DNA of 64,000 nucleotides from Sphingobacteriaceae bacterium (GTDB lineage: Bacteria; Bacteroidota; Bacteroidia; Sphingobacteriales; Sphingobacteriaceae). The stretch lies in the NCBI GenBank assembly GCA_029266635.1, contig JAQSWM010000004.1, positions 1-64,000 on the forward strand, written 5' to 3'. The position numbers and the translations under genes are program-made. The notes under the pieces were generated by a model. That model did not search any database and was not told the DNA's origin. It saw nothing but the letters and a program-made list of their open reading frames with translations. How positions within the stretch are numbered: position 1 is the stretch's first letter; every line of letters starts with the position of its first letter. Positions 1 through 8,928 of the stretch are shown in pieces.

Positions 1-49
1 GCCAGAGCCAATGGTACTGCCGTAACAGGTGGGAGAGTAGGTCGGCGCC
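1..49 (+). rRNA. rrf: 5S ribosomal RNA, 3' end only
   Basis: The window opens inside a 5S rRNA gene. The bases TGGTACTGCC, GGTGGGAGAGTAGGTC and the closing GGCGCC match the conserved 3' half of bacterial 5S rRNA. The 5' half, and presumably the 16S and 23S genes, lie upstream of the window. A strong terminator follows at once, so this is the end of an rRNA operon. Confidence 0.9.
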
Positions 50-59
50 CAATTTTATA

Positions 60-91
60 AAACCCCCGCAGGTTTCCTGTGGGGGTTTTTT
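60..91 (+). terminator. Intrinsic terminator of the rRNA operon
   Basis: An A-rich flank leads into a GC-rich stem (ACCCCCGCAGG pairing with CTGTGGGGGT, four-base loop) followed by a run of Ts. It sits about ten bases after the 5S 3' end. Confidence 0.88.
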
Positions 92-98
92 GTTTTAA

Positions 99-309
99 GC
101 TCGCCATAGCCAATGGTATTGTCCGCCAGCAGGCGGATGGAGAGTAGACCGGTGTCCAATTTTATAAAACCCTCGCAGTTTCTGTGGGGGTTTTATGTTT
201 TAGCTCTCCAGAGTCAACGGCACTGTCCACCAGCTGGCGGATGGGAGAGTAGGCCGGCGCCCAATTTTATAAAACCCTCGCAGTTTTCTGTGGGGTTTTT
301 TGTTTTTAA
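99..309 (+). repeat. Two decayed tandem copies of the 5S tail plus terminator
   Basis: Copy 2 (about 99-203) and copy 3 (about 204-309) each repeat the last ~50 bases of 5S rRNA, the spacer CCAATTTTATAAAACC and the terminator hairpin of the first unit. Both differ from the true 5S end at the same place: the GCCGTAACAGGTGGG hairpin is replaced by a longer palindrome (TCCGCCAGCAGGCGGA at 122-137; TCCACCAGCTGGCGGA at 226-241). The repeated units contain only the 3' part of 5S, so they cannot give full-length 5S. They may act as back-up terminators. The start of each copy is approximate. Confidence 0.82.
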
Positions 310-476
310 GGGAGATGGCATACACAGGGGGTGCAGGAATAAGGGAGAATGAGATCCTGTTCAGAAGCGGAGTCATCCGACGCAGCATCTTATATTTAAA
401 TCTTATTTCTCAAAACCTCACCTCCTTGTAATGGTTAATGATACAAGACCATCAGTATAAATACGGGCATAATGCC
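310..476. other. Intergenic region without a recognisable gene
   Basis: Between the last 5S-tail copy and the desaturase promoter I see no convincing coding region, hairpin or RNA motif. Short reading frames here overlap the 5S repeats and show no protein-like character. Confidence 0.5.
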
Positions 477-484
477 TATATTTG
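477..484 (+). promoter_or_regulatory. Candidate -7 element (TATATTTG) of the desaturase gene
   Basis: TATATTTG fits the Bacteroidota -7 consensus TAnnTTTG and lies 18 bases before the chosen ATG. No clear -33 TTTG is found at the expected spacing, so support is limited. Confidence 0.35.
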
Positions 485-502
485 TTTTTTAAAGCGCATT
501 AT

Positions 503-1483
503 ATGAACATCAGTTTCGGATCAAGGAAAGAAGTAATGAGACATCTTGAAAGTTATATGCTTGAAAAGATGAATGATTATTTAAAACCGATCGAAACTAA
601 CTGGCAGCCTTCAGATTTTCTCCCCGATTCTACGAAGGAAGACTTCTTCACTGAGATTAAAGACCTCCAGGAAAACGCAAAGGAATTATCGTACGATTTA
701 GTTGCAGTCCTGATCGGCGACACGATAACTGAAGAAGCTTTACCAACCTATGAATCATGGTTGACTATGGTTGACGATATCTCTAAAGAAGAATCAGGTG
801 GTTGGATGAGGTGGGTACGCCACTGGACCGCTGAAGAGAATCGTCACGGAGATCTGCTGAACAAATATCTGTACCTCTCTGGCAGAGTAGATATGCGTCA
901 GATGGAAACGTCTACTCAATATCTTATTGCTGATGGCTTTGACATTGGTACTGGGCACGATCCATATCGAAATTTCATATACACCAGCTTTCAGGAACTT
1001 GCTACGAACGTTTCCCACAGGCGGGTGGCATCGCTGGCAAAGAAAGATGGCGATACCCTACTGTCAAAAATGTGCGGTGTAATTGCATCTGACGAGGCTC
1101 GTCACGCTAAAGCTTACAAAGATTTCATGTCGCAAATCTTCTTGGTAGACCCTAGTGATGCTATGATCGCTTTTGAAGATATGATGCGTAAGAAGATTGT
1201 GATGCCCGCTCATTTCCTGCGTGAAATGGGAATGAAGATGGGGCAAACTTTCGGGCATTTTACAGACGCAGCACAGCGCTTAGGCGTTTATACGGCTATT
1301 GACTACGTTGAAATCCTTCAGCAGCTTATTTCTGAATGGCAAATTGAAAGTATCAGAGATTTGAACGAGGCCGGAGAAAAGGCACGTGACTACGTGGTGA
1401 AATTGCCCGACCGCCTTACTCGCATCGCCGAAAGGATGAAAAATCCTTCTTTGGAATACAAATTTAGCTGGATAGCCGGCTAA
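503..1483 (+). CDS. Acyl-ACP desaturase (stearoyl-ACP Delta9 desaturase family)
   Basis: A soluble di-iron desaturase of the ferritin-like fold, which introduces a double bond into acyl-ACP to make unsaturated membrane fatty acids using ferredoxin and oxygen. The diagnostic iron-ligand motifs are visible: EENRH in the helix WTAEENRHGD and DEARH in IASDEARHAK, with an earlier glutamate in PTYESW. Total length of about 326 residues fits bacterial members. The frame is open from a TTG at 482, but I chose the ATG at 503 (MNISFG), just behind a -7 promoter box. It converges on icmF with no gap: its TAA ends at 1483 and the icmF stop begins at 1484. A role in membrane fluidity is family knowledge. 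Confidence 0.88.
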   Translation: MNISFGSRKEVMRHLESYMLEKMNDYLKPIETNWQPSDFLPDSTKEDFFTEIKDLQENAKELSYDLVAVLIGDTITEEALPTYESWLTMVDDISKEESGGWMRWVRHWTAEENRHGDLLNKYLYLSGRVDMRQMETSTQYLIADGFDIGTGHDPYRNFIYTSFQELATNVSHRRVASLAKKDGDTLLSKMCGVIASDEARHAKAYKDFMSQIFLVDPSDAMIAFEDMMRKKIVMPAHFLREMGMKMGQTFGHFTDAAQRLGVYTAIDYVEILQQLISEWQIESIRDLNEAGEKARDYVVKLPDRLTRIAERMKNPSLEYKFSWIAG

Positions 1484-4400
1484 TTACATATTCCTTCTAT
1501 ACTGCCCCCCAACTTCGTACAAAGCATGCGATATTTCTCCAAGCGAGCAGTATTTGCAAGCTTCCATTAGGCTGTTAAATATATTTTCTCCCGCTACAGC
1601 CGTTTTCTGAAGCTCGGCAAGCAAGGTTGCTGATTTGTTTGAATGCAATTCTTTGAATTTATTCAGCGAGTCTATCTGAAACTGCTTTTCGTCTTCTGTT
1701 GCCCTGATTACTTCCGCGGGTGTGATTGTGGGAGATCCTTTTTTATTGAGGAAGGTATTAACTCCGATGATTGGATATTCTCCGGTATGTTTTAAGGTCT
1801 CGTAGTACAATGATTCTTCCTGGATTTTTCCACGTTGGTACATTGTTTCCATCGCACCTAAAACCCCACCACGATCATTTATTCTTTTGAATTCTTCCAA
1901 AACCGCATTCTCAACTAATTCTGTAAGTTCTTCAATAATAAAAGATCCCTGCAATGGATTCTCATTTTTCGCCAATCCAAGTTCACGATTTATAATGAGC
2001 TGAATAGCCATCGCTCTTCGCACTGATTCCTCTGTCGGCGTGGTAATTGCCTCATCGTAGGCATTGGTATGCAGCGAGTTGCAGTTGTCATATATCGCGT
2101 ACAATGCTTGTAGCGTGGTGCGGAGGTCATTAAAGTCAATTTCCTGAGCATGAAGCGATCTCCCGGAGGTTTGAATATGATACTTTAATTTCTGCGAGCG
2201 ATCATTGCCTTTATACTTGTATTTGATCGCTTTAGCCCAAATCCTCCGAGCAACCCTGCCGATAACAGAATACTCCGGATCAATTCCATTCGAGAAAAAG
2301 AACGACAGGTTCGGAGCAAAGTCATCAATGCCCATGCCCCGGCTTAGATAATATTCCACGAAAGTGAAACCGTTGCTGAGTGTCAGAGCTAACTGGGTGA
2401 TGGGGTTTGCTCCGGCTTCCGCGATGTGATAGCCGGAAATCGAAACCGAATAAAAGTTGCGAACCTGCTTATCAATAAAATACTGTTGAATATCGCCCAT
2501 CATTCGCAGGGCGAATTCAGTTGAAAAGATACAAGTATTCTGTGCCTGATCTTCCTTCAGGATGTCCGCCTGCACAGTGCCCCGCACATTTGACAATGCG
2601 TAAGTTTTGATTTTTTCGTAAACATCTGCTGGCAACACCTGATCACCGGTGAGGCCCAAAAGCATGAGCCCGAGTCCATTGTTTCCTTCCGGCAGCTCTC
2701 CCTGATAAGCCGGTGCAGCTGATCCTCTCGCAGCAAATATCTCTTTGATCCTCGATTTTACCCCGGCTTCTAACCCATTTTGTTGGATGTACTTTTCACA
2801 TTGCTGATCAATGGCCGCGTTCATGAAAAACCCCAGCAACATAGGAGCGGGGCCGTTAATGGTCATCGAAACGGAAGTTGAGGGATGGCATAGGTCGAAA
2901 CCTGAATACAGTTTCTTTGCGTCATCGAGGGTAGCTACGCTGACGCCTGAGTTTCCTATTTTACCGTAAATGTCGGGACGGGTGTGCGGATCTTCGCCGT
3001 ATAACGTCACAGAATCGAATGCAGTGGAGAGCCGGTGCGCAGGCTGACCAAGCGATACATAATGGAACCGCTTATTCGTGCGCTCGGGGCCACCTTCGCC
3101 AGCAAACATCCGGGTTGGGTCTTCTCCTTCCCGCTTCAGCGGAAATACACCGGCGGCATATGGAAACTCTCCCGGCACATTCTCGGTGAGCAGCCAACGC
3201 AGAATATCGCCCCAGGCTTCGTACTTGGGAAGTGAGATTTTTGGTATGCGAAGTTTGGAAAGAGATTCATGATAAAGGGATTGTCTGATTTCCTTATCCC
3301 GAACCTTGAACACGAATTCATCAGCCTTATAGCGCTTTTGTGTATCCGGCCAAGAACACAACAAACGCCTACACTCTGAGTCAAATTCTTCTTCCAGCTT
3401 TGAATATGCTTCTTGGAGCCCGTCAGTTTGGGAAATAAACGATGTCCTTTCTTTCGCAAGATCAATAACGCCCTTTATTTGAAATAGCTGCTGAGCGGTT
3501 TTGCATTGGTCATTTACCCAAGATCCATATTGCTCGTTAGCCTCGGCGATTTCTGCGAGGTAGCGGGTGCGTTCAGGTGGGATGATGTATGTTTTTTTCG
3601 AATCCGAGTTGCTGAGCCCTTTCTTTAGCTTGAAATCAGTTCCTGTTTTTTCTTCGAGCTTGCTTATCAGAGCGTTGAAAAGCTGGTTCATGCCCGGATC
3701 ATTAAACTGGGATGCCATAGTACCGTAAACAGGCAAGCTGTCATCACCAGCGTTGAACAGGTTGTGATTCCGTTTATACTGCTTTTTTACATCCCGCAAG
3801 GCATCTAAAGCACCGCGTTTATCGAATTTATTGATTGCGATTATATCAGCGAAATCGAGCATGTCAATTTTCTCCAACTGAGTAGCTGCCCCAAACTCCG
3901 GAGTCATTACATACAAGGAAACATCGGCGTGTTCTGTGATTTCTGTATCAGATTGCCCGATTCCGGAAGTCTCAACTATGATCAAATCATAGCCAGCCGC
4001 TTTGCAGATGTCTATTGATTCTTGAACATACCTGGAAAGGGCAAGATTCGCCTGCCGGGTAGCCAGCGAGCGCATGAAAACTCTAGGATTATTGATAGAA
4101 TTCATCCGGATACGGTCGCCTAGTAGCGCACCGCCGCTCTTCCTTTTGGATGGATCCACAGAAATAATTGCAATAGACTTATCAGTTTCTGATAAAAACC
4201 TTCGCACAAGCTCATCCACGAGCGACGATTTTCCAGCGCCACCTGTTCCAGTAATCCCTAAAACAGGTACAGTTTTCTGCCCGATGAGCTTTTTAATTTC
4301 TTGTAAGAACTTTTCAGCTTCTTCCGGATGATTTTCGGTGAGAGTGATGGCTGATGCGATTGATTTTTTTTCCTTTTTACTTATGCCCTTGAGTTCTCCG

Positions 4401-4855
4401 TTGAGCCGGGTTGTTGTAGGGAAATCGCACTGCATCAGCATATCATTGATCATGCCTTGCAAGCCCATTCTTCTGCCATCATCGGGAGAATAAATCTGGG
4501 CAATTCCGTATTCTTTTAATTCTTTTATTTCTTCCTGAAGAATAACTCCGCCGCCGCCGCCAAAAATTTTGATATGGCCGGCACCTCGTTCTTTCAGGAG
4601 ATCAAACATGTATTTGAAGTACTCAATATGTCCGCCTTGGTAGGAGGTAAGGGCTATTCCCTGCACATCTTCCTGGATGGCGCAATTCACTACCTCATCC
4701 ACAGACCGGTTGTGCCCAAGATGTATAACCTCAGCTCCAGACGACTGCAAAATGCGACGCATGATGTTGATAGTGGCATCATGCCCGTCGAATAAAGAAG
4801 CCGCCGTTACAAATCTGATCTTATGTTTTGGCTTATATACCTGGACTGTTTCCAT
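1484..4855 (-). CDS. icmF: Fused isobutyryl-CoA mutase IcmF (B12 domain, G-protein chaperone, mutase)
   Basis: Adenosylcobalamin-dependent mutase that interconverts isobutyryl-CoA and n-butyryl-CoA; some members also act on pivalyl- or isovaleryl-CoA. Three parts are visible in one 1,123-residue chain. Residues about 12-140 are a B12-binding domain with the lower-ligand His in FDGHDATIN. Residues about 195-410 are a MeaB-like GTPase with the P-loop GTGGAGKS (about 203-210). The rest is the TIM-barrel mutase, with the IcmF-type stretch [16 protein letters not shown] and the [11 protein letters not shown] segment. This order separates it from ordinary methylmalonyl-CoA mutase, where these parts are separate proteins. 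The GTPase loads and protects the cofactor. It would depend on B12 uptake such as the btuB unit at 50 kb. Exact substrate cannot be fixed from sequence. Confidence 0.92.
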   Translation of the reverse strand: METVQVYKPKHKIRFVTAASLFDGHDATINIMRRILQSSGAEVIHLGHNRSVDEVVNCAIQEDVQGIALTSYQGGHIEYFKYMFDLLKERGAGHIKIFGGGGGVILQEEIKELKEYGIAQIYSPDDGRRMGLQGMINDMLMQCDFPTTTRLNGELKGISKKEKKSIASAITLTENHPEEAEKFLQEIKKLIGQKTVPVLGITGTGGAGKSSLVDELVRRFLSETDKSIAIISVDPSKRKSGGALLGDRIRMNSINNPRVFMRSLATRQANLALSRYVQESIDICKAAGYDLIIVETSGIGQSDTEITEHADVSLYVMTPEFGAATQLEKIDMLDFADIIAINKFDKRGALDALRDVKKQYKRNHNLFNAGDDSLPVYGTMASQFNDPGMNQLFNALISKLEEKTGTDFKLKKGLSNSDSKKTYIIPPERTRYLAEIAEANEQYGSWVNDQCKTAQQLFQIKGVIDLAKERTSFISQTDGLQEAYSKLEEEFDSECRRLLCSWPDTQKRYKADEFVFKVRDKEIRQSLYHESLSKLRIPKISLPKYEAWGDILRWLLTENVPGEFPYAAGVFPLKREGEDPTRMFAGEGGPERTNKRFHYVSLGQPAHRLSTAFDSVTLYGEDPHTRPDIYGKIGNSGVSVATLDDAKKLYSGFDLCHPSTSVSMTINGPAPMLLGFFMNAAIDQQCEKYIQQNGLEAGVKSRIKEIFAARGSAAPAYQGELPEGNNGLGLMLLGLTGDQVLPADVYEKIKTYALSNVRGTVQADILKEDQAQNTCIFSTEFALRMMGDIQQYFIDKQVRNFYSVSISGYHIAEAGANPITQLALTLSNGFTFVEYYLSRGMGIDDFAPNLSFFFSNGIDPEYSVIGRVARRIWAKAIKYKYKGNDRSQKLKYHIQTSGRSLHAQEIDFNDLRTTLQALYAIYDNCNSLHTNAYDEAITTPTEESVRRAMAIQLIINRELGLAKNENPLQGSFIIEELTELVENAVLEEFKRINDRGGVLGAMETMYQRGKIQEESLYYETLKHTGEYPIIGVNTFLNKKGSPTITPAEVIRATEDEKQFQIDSLNKFKELHSNKSATLLAELQKTAVAGENIFNSLMEACKYCSLGEISHALYEVGGQYRRNM

Positions 4856-4871
4856 GCTTAGTGTATCTAAG

Positions 4872-4879
4872 CAAATGTA
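4872..4879 (-). promoter_or_regulatory. Candidate -7 element (TACATTTG) of icmF
   Basis: Read on the minus strand this is TACATTTG, matching TAnnTTTG, 16 bases before the icmF ATG. No good -33 box was found. Confidence 0.4.
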
Positions 4880-4904
4880 GCCAAAAATACCTGCGGAGGA
4901 ATCT

Positions 4905-5102
4905 TTACGGATTCAAATCGCTCGACTTTTTTTCAGGCTGGACCGAGTTCTCGTCCTTGTCATCTTTCACGAACTGCTTTCCGCCGCTCGCAGGTGGATC
5001 AGGTACTTCTTCGCCGCCGGGCACGCTGTTTATGTGTTTTTCGGAGATTTCTTTTATCTCTTTTGCAGTTGTTTTATGATCGTTTTTTTCTGGAGTTTCC
5101 AT
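4905..5102 (-). CDS. Small charged hypothetical protein
   Basis: A 65-residue acidic, lysine-rich and proline-rich chain with no hydrophobic segment (it contains [28 protein letters not shown]), so probably disordered and cytoplasmic. I chose the ATG giving METPEKND; an earlier in-frame start at 5126 would add eight residues. It sits alone upstream of icmF on the same strand. I do not recognise a family and suggest no function. Codon use and composition look protein-like, but a short frame without a known domain could be spurious. Confidence 0.5.
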   Translation of the reverse strand: METPEKNDHKTTAKEIKEISEKHINSVPGGEEVPDPPASGGKQFVKDDKDENSVQPEKKSSDLNP

Positions 5103-5190
5103 AAGCTGCTTTATATTACCTATCAACTGTTGGAGGTTCCTTATTGTTCTGCCAAATTGATTTTATAAGCTCGTTGCCATAGCTATTCTG

Positions 5191-5198
5191 TATCTTTG
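5191..5198 (+). promoter_or_regulatory. Candidate -7 element (TATCTTTG) of the radical SAM gene
   Basis: TATCTTTG followed by CA is a very common form of the Bacteroidota -7 box. It ends 14 bases before the GTG start at 5213. Confidence 0.45.
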
Positions 5199-5212
5199 CA
5201 GAAAAAGGCGAA

Positions 5213-6181
5213 GTGGGAACTCCTGTTGATTTTGGGCATAAAAATTATAACTATTACGGTGCTTATCTCCGTAAGAAGTACGATGGTAAACGTGTGTTTA
5301 AGATCATTGTAGATGCCGGATTTACATGTCCTAACCGCGACGGGAGCAAGGGCTATGGCGGTTGCACCTATTGCAATGTAGATTCATTTACTCCCGAACT
5401 TTCCCGCAGACTGCCCACCATGAAGGAGCAAATTGAGCAGGGAATGGAACGGGCGATAAAAGGGTACGCGGCAGAAAAATTCATCATCTATTTCCAGCCA
5501 AACACCAATACCTACGCACCTGTACACTATCTGAAGTCGATGTACGACGAGGCGTTGAGCATTAATCCTGAAAATGTGATCGGACTATCCGTAGGCACGA
5601 GACCGGATTGTATAGATGCCGAAAAGATCGCCTTGCTTGAAAGTTACTCTGATCGGCTGGATGTGGATCTCGAAATGGGAATGGAATCGATCTACAATGA
5701 AACCTTGCAGAAGATCAACCGCGGCTGCAGCCACGAGGAGCTGGAAAAGGCACTCGCCTTAGCAAATAACACCAAACTAGATATTTGTGTACACACCATT
5801 TTCGGTTTTCCTTGGGAAACACATGAGATGATGTTGCGCTATGCCGATGAAATCAATCGTTTTCCGCAGATAAAGTTTGTAAAGCTTCATCACCTTCACA
5901 TTGTGGAAGGCTCCATCATGGGAGCAAGGTTCAAGCGTGAGCCATTTAAGGTTTTTAGCCTGGAAGAATACACAAATTTCCTGGCTGATTTTATTCCCCT
6001 TTTGAGGCCTGACATTGTTATCCAAAGAATGTTCGGCCTGGCAGATTACGACTTGCTCATAGCGCCAAACTGGAATCTGAAGAAGTCAGAAATCCAGACC
6101 TACATCGATAAAACACTTGAGAAAAAAGGAGTTTTTCAGGGCTCTAAATATCAGCCTCTGTCGCAGTTCGCGACTGTGTAA
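5213..6181 (+). CDS. TIGR01212-family radical SAM protein (YhcC-like)
   Basis: A cytoplasmic radical SAM enzyme of the YhcC/TIGR01212 family, whose substrate is not well established. The 4Fe-4S cysteines are at about residues 39, 51 and 54 in CPNRDGSKGYGGCTYCN; this wide spacing is typical of the family, in place of CxxxCxxC. Further family stretches are FQPNTNTYAP, GTRPDCI and HTIFGFPWETHEMM. Length 322 is normal. The GTG at 5213 is used because it follows the -7 box closely; no ATG lies nearby upstream. It stands alone between icmF and nfu and converges with nfu over a five-base gap. Confidence 0.85.
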   Translation: MGTPVDFGHKNYNYYGAYLRKKYDGKRVFKIIVDAGFTCPNRDGSKGYGGCTYCNVDSFTPELSRRLPTMKEQIEQGMERAIKGYAAEKFIIYFQPNTNTYAPVHYLKSMYDEALSINPENVIGLSVGTRPDCIDAEKIALLESYSDRLDVDLEMGMESIYNETLQKINRGCSHEELEKALALANNTKLDICVHTIFGFPWETHEMMLRYADEINRFPQIKFVKLHHLHIVEGSIMGARFKREPFKVFSLEEYTNFLADFIPLLRPDIVIQRMFGLADYDLLIAPNWNLKKSEIQTYIDKTLEKKGVFQGSKYQPLSQFATV

Positions 6182-6186
6182 ATTGT

Positions 6187-6753
6187 TTAAAGAGCTTCAG
6201 AAACAACCTCCGTAACTTCAGGAACCATTCTCTTCAAGAGGTTTTCGATACCTGATTTTAGAGTGATAGTTGATGAAGGGCAGCCGCTGCACGAGCCACG
6301 CAGCTCAACAGTTACAACTCCTTCGTTGAAAGATCTATAGGTGATTGCGCCGCCATCCTGCTCTACAGCCGGCCTCACGTAATCATGTAAAATCTGCTGG
6401 ATTTTCTTTTCAGTTTCGGTGCCTTCAAAGTTTGGAGAATCGTTGGTTTCCTCTTCCTGAATTTGCATCTCCGACTCAACTGCACCTTTCACAAATTCTT
6501 TCAGGATGTCTTCAATATCTCCCCACTCAATACCTTCGGCTTTGGTAATAGTTACAAAGTTGCTGGCAAAGAAAACACCGTTTACGAAGTTAAACTTAAA
6601 CAGCTCACGTGCAAAAGGCGAAGATTCCGCACTTTCTTTTGTTGCAAAATCTGCACTTCCGTTGATCAATAACTTATTGACCAAAAACTTCATTGTTGCT
6701 GGATTCGGAGTGCTCTCTGTATAAACTTTTATGCTGGATGTTGTTGTGCTCAT
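6187..6753 (-). CDS. NifU-like iron-sulfur cluster carrier (Nfu type)
   Basis: A scaffold/carrier that hands 4Fe-4S clusters to target enzymes in the cytoplasm. Residues about 8-95 are the Nfu N-terminal domain (starting SIKVYTESTPNPATMKF). Residues about 112-188 are the NifU C-terminal domain with the cluster-binding CxxC at C155 and C158 (GSCSGCPSS). A short acidic linker joins them. This N-plus-C arrangement is the common Bacteroidota and mitochondrial NFU1 type. An -7-like TAAATTTG lies 16 bases upstream of the ATG. Confidence 0.9.
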   Translation of the reverse strand: MSTTTSSIKVYTESTPNPATMKFLVNKLLINGSADFATKESAESSPFARELFKFNFVNGVFFASNFVTITKAEGIEWGDIEDILKEFVKGAVESEMQIQEEETNDSPNFEGTETEKKIQQILHDYVRPAVEQDGGAITYRSFNEGVVTVELRGSCSGCPSSTITLKSGIENLLKRMVPEVTEVVSEAL

Positions 6754-6769
6754 GACTTTATTATTTATG

Positions 6770-6777
6770 CAAATTTA
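6770..6777 (-). promoter_or_regulatory. Candidate -7 element (TAAATTTG) of nfu
   Basis: Minus-strand TAAATTTG fits TAnnTTTG and lies 16 bases before the nfu start codon. The -33 region is not convincing. Confidence 0.4.
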
Positions 6778-6858
6778 CCAAAAATATTATCCGGCGTAAG
6801 CTCATCCCATCTTTACACGCAGGTTTTACATATAGGTGACTAGCCCAACACAGATCGA

Positions 6859-8205
6859 CTAAATACCAGTGTAATTGGCAGGGGTAATTCTCTTGATCTC
6901 AGCTTTCACATCCTCCGAAACAGCCAGGTTGTTCACGAACTCTGCGATTGTTTCGGCGTTTACTGATGTGTTTGTGCGGGTGAGTTCTTTGAGGGCTTCA
7001 TACGGATTCGGATAACCTTCACGCCGTAAAATAGTCTGGATAGCCTCCGCCACCACAGCCCAGTTGTCTTCCAGATCATTGTTGATGGTAGCCTGGTTAA
7101 GCACCAGCTTGTTCAACCCTTTGATTGTAGCTTTTATCGCGATAAGCGTATGAGCAAGCGGTACCCCGACGTTTCTCAAGACAGTGGAGTCGGTTAAGTC
7201 GCGTTGTAGGCGTGAAACCGGAAGCTTAGCTGCGAAGTGTTCGAAAAGTGCGTTGGCGATGCCGAGATTTCCTTCTGAGTTTTCAAAATCTATGGGATTC
7301 ACCTTGTGCGGCATGGCCGACGAACCCACTTCTCCAGCCTTTATCTTCTGCTTGAAGTAGTTCATGGAGATATAAGTCCAGAAATCTCGATCCAGGTCGA
7401 TCAGGATGGTGTTGATCCTTTTTAGTGCATCACAATGTGCAGCAAAATTGTCGTAATGTTCAATCTGGGTGGTGTGTTGGGAGCGTTTCAGTTCCAGTGT
7501 GCCATTCACAAATTTATCAGCGAAATCTGCCCAGTTTATAGACGGATAAGCCACATGATGGGCATTGAAGTTGCCAGTGGCTCCGCCGAATTTTGCGGAA
7601 AAAGGGATTTGCCTCAGCAATTCAATTTGAGATTCAATCCGTTCTACATACACCAGGAGCTCTTTGCCGAGCCGCGTTGGTGAAGCGGGTTGCCCATGTG
7701 TATGAGCAAGCATTGGCACATTCTCCCATTCTGACGCAAGTTTTTTTAACTCGGAAAGAAGGCTGCTTATGGCTGGATGATATGATTCTTCTACTGCTTT
7801 CTTGAATGAATGAGGGATAGCGGTATTGTTGATGTCTTGTGATGTAAGCCCGAAATGGATAAACTCCTTTGTGTCGCCCAGGGAAAGCTCATCAAACTTT
7901 TCTTTAATGAAGTATTCTACGGCCTTTACATCGTGGTTTGTAATCTGCTCTATAACTTTCACTCTTGTGGCATCAGCTTCGCTAAATTCCTGATAGATGC
8001 TCCTCAATGCACTAAATTTTGATTGATTAAATTCCGCCAGCTGAAGCAATGGTAACTCGCATAAAGCAATAAAATACTCTATCTCAACATAGACCCTGAA
8101 CTTAATCAGAGCTGCTTCAGAAAAGTAGGCAGAAAGGTCTTTTGTCGTGTTTCTGTATCGGCCATCAACAGGAGAAATGGCATTGAGCGGAGTAAGGTCC
8201 ATCAT
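6859..8205 (-). CDS. purB: Adenylosuccinate lyase
   Basis: Cleaves SAICAR to AICAR and adenylosuccinate to AMP, releasing fumarate, in purine synthesis. The fumarase/aspartase superfamily signature SSAMPHKVNP lies at about 295-304, TSQDIN at 121-126 and the HTHGQPASPT catalytic-His region at about 168-177. Length 448 is as expected. Two adjacent ATG codons (8205 and 8202) could serve as start. The -7 box ends only five bases upstream of the first, so the mRNA would be almost leaderless. It is transcribed divergently from the tetR efflux operon. purE and purK of the same pathway lie at 18.6-20.3 kb. Confidence 0.95.
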   Translation of the reverse strand: MMDLTPLNAISPVDGRYRNTTKDLSAYFSEAALIKFRVYVEIEYFIALCELPLLQLAEFNQSKFSALRSIYQEFSEADATRVKVIEQITNHDVKAVEYFIKEKFDELSLGDTKEFIHFGLTSQDINNTAIPHSFKKAVEESYHPAISSLLSELKKLASEWENVPMLAHTHGQPASPTRLGKELLVYVERIESQIELLRQIPFSAKFGGATGNFNAHHVAYPSINWADFADKFVNGTLELKRSQHTTQIEHYDNFAAHCDALKRINTILIDLDRDFWTYISMNYFKQKIKAGEVGSSAMPHKVNPIDFENSEGNLGIANALFEHFAAKLPVSRLQRDLTDSTVLRNVGVPLAHTLIAIKATIKGLNKLVLNQATINNDLEDNWAVVAEAIQTILRREGYPNPYEALKELTRTNTSVNAETIAEFVNNLAVSEDVKAEIKRITPANYTGI

Positions 8206-8209
8206 GGCT

Positions 8210-8239
8210 CAAAGTTACATTTTTAAATAGTGAGGCAAA
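8210..8239 (-). promoter_or_regulatory. purB promoter, -33 TTTG and -7 TAACTTTG
   Basis: On the minus strand TTTG (8239-8236) is separated by 18 bases from TAACTTTG (8217-8210), a good match to the Bacteroidota TTTG-N19-TAnnTTTG promoter. Transcription would begin at or within a few bases of the purB ATG, with little or no leader. Confidence 0.55.
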
Positions 8240-8258
8240 CTTCAGGAAAATATTTGGA

Positions 8259-8295
8259 GGAAACTTTGGAATTAAAAAAAGTTTCCATAGTTTTG
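8259..8295 (+). promoter_or_regulatory. Efflux operon promoter overlapped by a palindromic TetR operator candidate
   Basis: The promoter is TTTG at 8265-8268, 19 bases, then TAGTTTTG at 8288-8295, an excellent match to the phylum consensus. A perfect inverted repeat, GGAAACTTT (8259-8267) and AAAGTTTCC (8278-8286), spans the -33 box and reaches the edge of the -7 box. A dimeric TetR protein bound here would block the promoter, and the tetR gene is the first gene read from it. The operator role is inferred from position and symmetry. Confidence 0.65.
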
Positions 8296-8319
8296 CGCCG
8301 GAAAATTTGAGGAGCAAAG

Positions 8320-8928
8320 TTGGATTTAAAAGAACATATTTTAACTGAAGCGGATAACCTTTTTTGCCAATACGGCATAAAGAGTGTGACAATGGATGAT
8401 ATTGCAAAGCATCTTGGTATTTCTAAAAAGACATTTTACCTGCATTTTAAAGATAAGGGTGAACTGGTTTTTACCATGATCAAAAACCGGATGGAGCTAC
8501 AGAGCTGCATGATGGATGAAAGTTCAAAAAAAGCTGACAATGCCATACACGAAAGTTTCATTGCTGTAACACAAATACAAGGCTTGTTGTCTAACCTCAA
8601 TCCTATGCTTTTTTATGATTTGAAGAAATATCATCCGGAGGCGTGGGCGCTTTTTAAAGCTTTCAAGGAGAAGGGAATGATTGAGGTAATATCTAATAAC
8701 ATCTTGCGGGGCATCCGTGAAGGTTATTACAGAGAAAACCTCAATATCGAAATTCTTGCTAAGCTCAGGGTTGAGCAGGTTGATTCTGTTTTGTTTCAGA
8801 ATTCGTTTGGAAGCAAGTTTAGCTTATTGGAAGCTATGACTGAGGCGACAGAACACTTTCTGTATGGCTTATGCACGCTTAAAGGTCATGAGTTGATTAA
8901 TAAATATAAAAATATAGTAGAAAAATGA
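8320..8928 (+). CDS. TetR/AcrR family transcriptional regulator
   Basis: First gene of the efflux operon and its probable repressor. The N-terminal helix-turn-helix is clear at about residues 22-50 (VTMDDIAKHLGISKKTFYLHF). The C-terminal ligand-binding part is helical and divergent, as usual. Length 202 is typical. The start is the TTG at 8320: a strong GAGGAG lies five bases before it at 8309-8314, and no in-frame ATG precedes the HTH. Its end overlaps the tolC start by four bases (ATGA), showing translational coupling. The inducer cannot be read from sequence. Confidence 0.9.
   Translation: MDLKEHILTEADNLFCQYGIKSVTMDDIAKHLGISKKTFYLHFKDKGELVFTMIKNRMELQSCMMDESSKKADNAIHESFIAVTQIQGLLSNLNPMLFYDLKKYHPEAWALFKAFKEKGMIEVISNNILRGIREGYYRENLNIEILAKLRVEQVDSVLFQNSFGSKFSLLEAMTEATEHFLYGLCTLKGHELINKYKNIVEK

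Noticed and set aside
113-352. 79-codon frame (and a 62-codon frame opposite)
   Set aside because: Both run through the repeated 5S tails; the repeated words in the translation (RRMESRP, NFIKPSQF) come from the DNA repeat.
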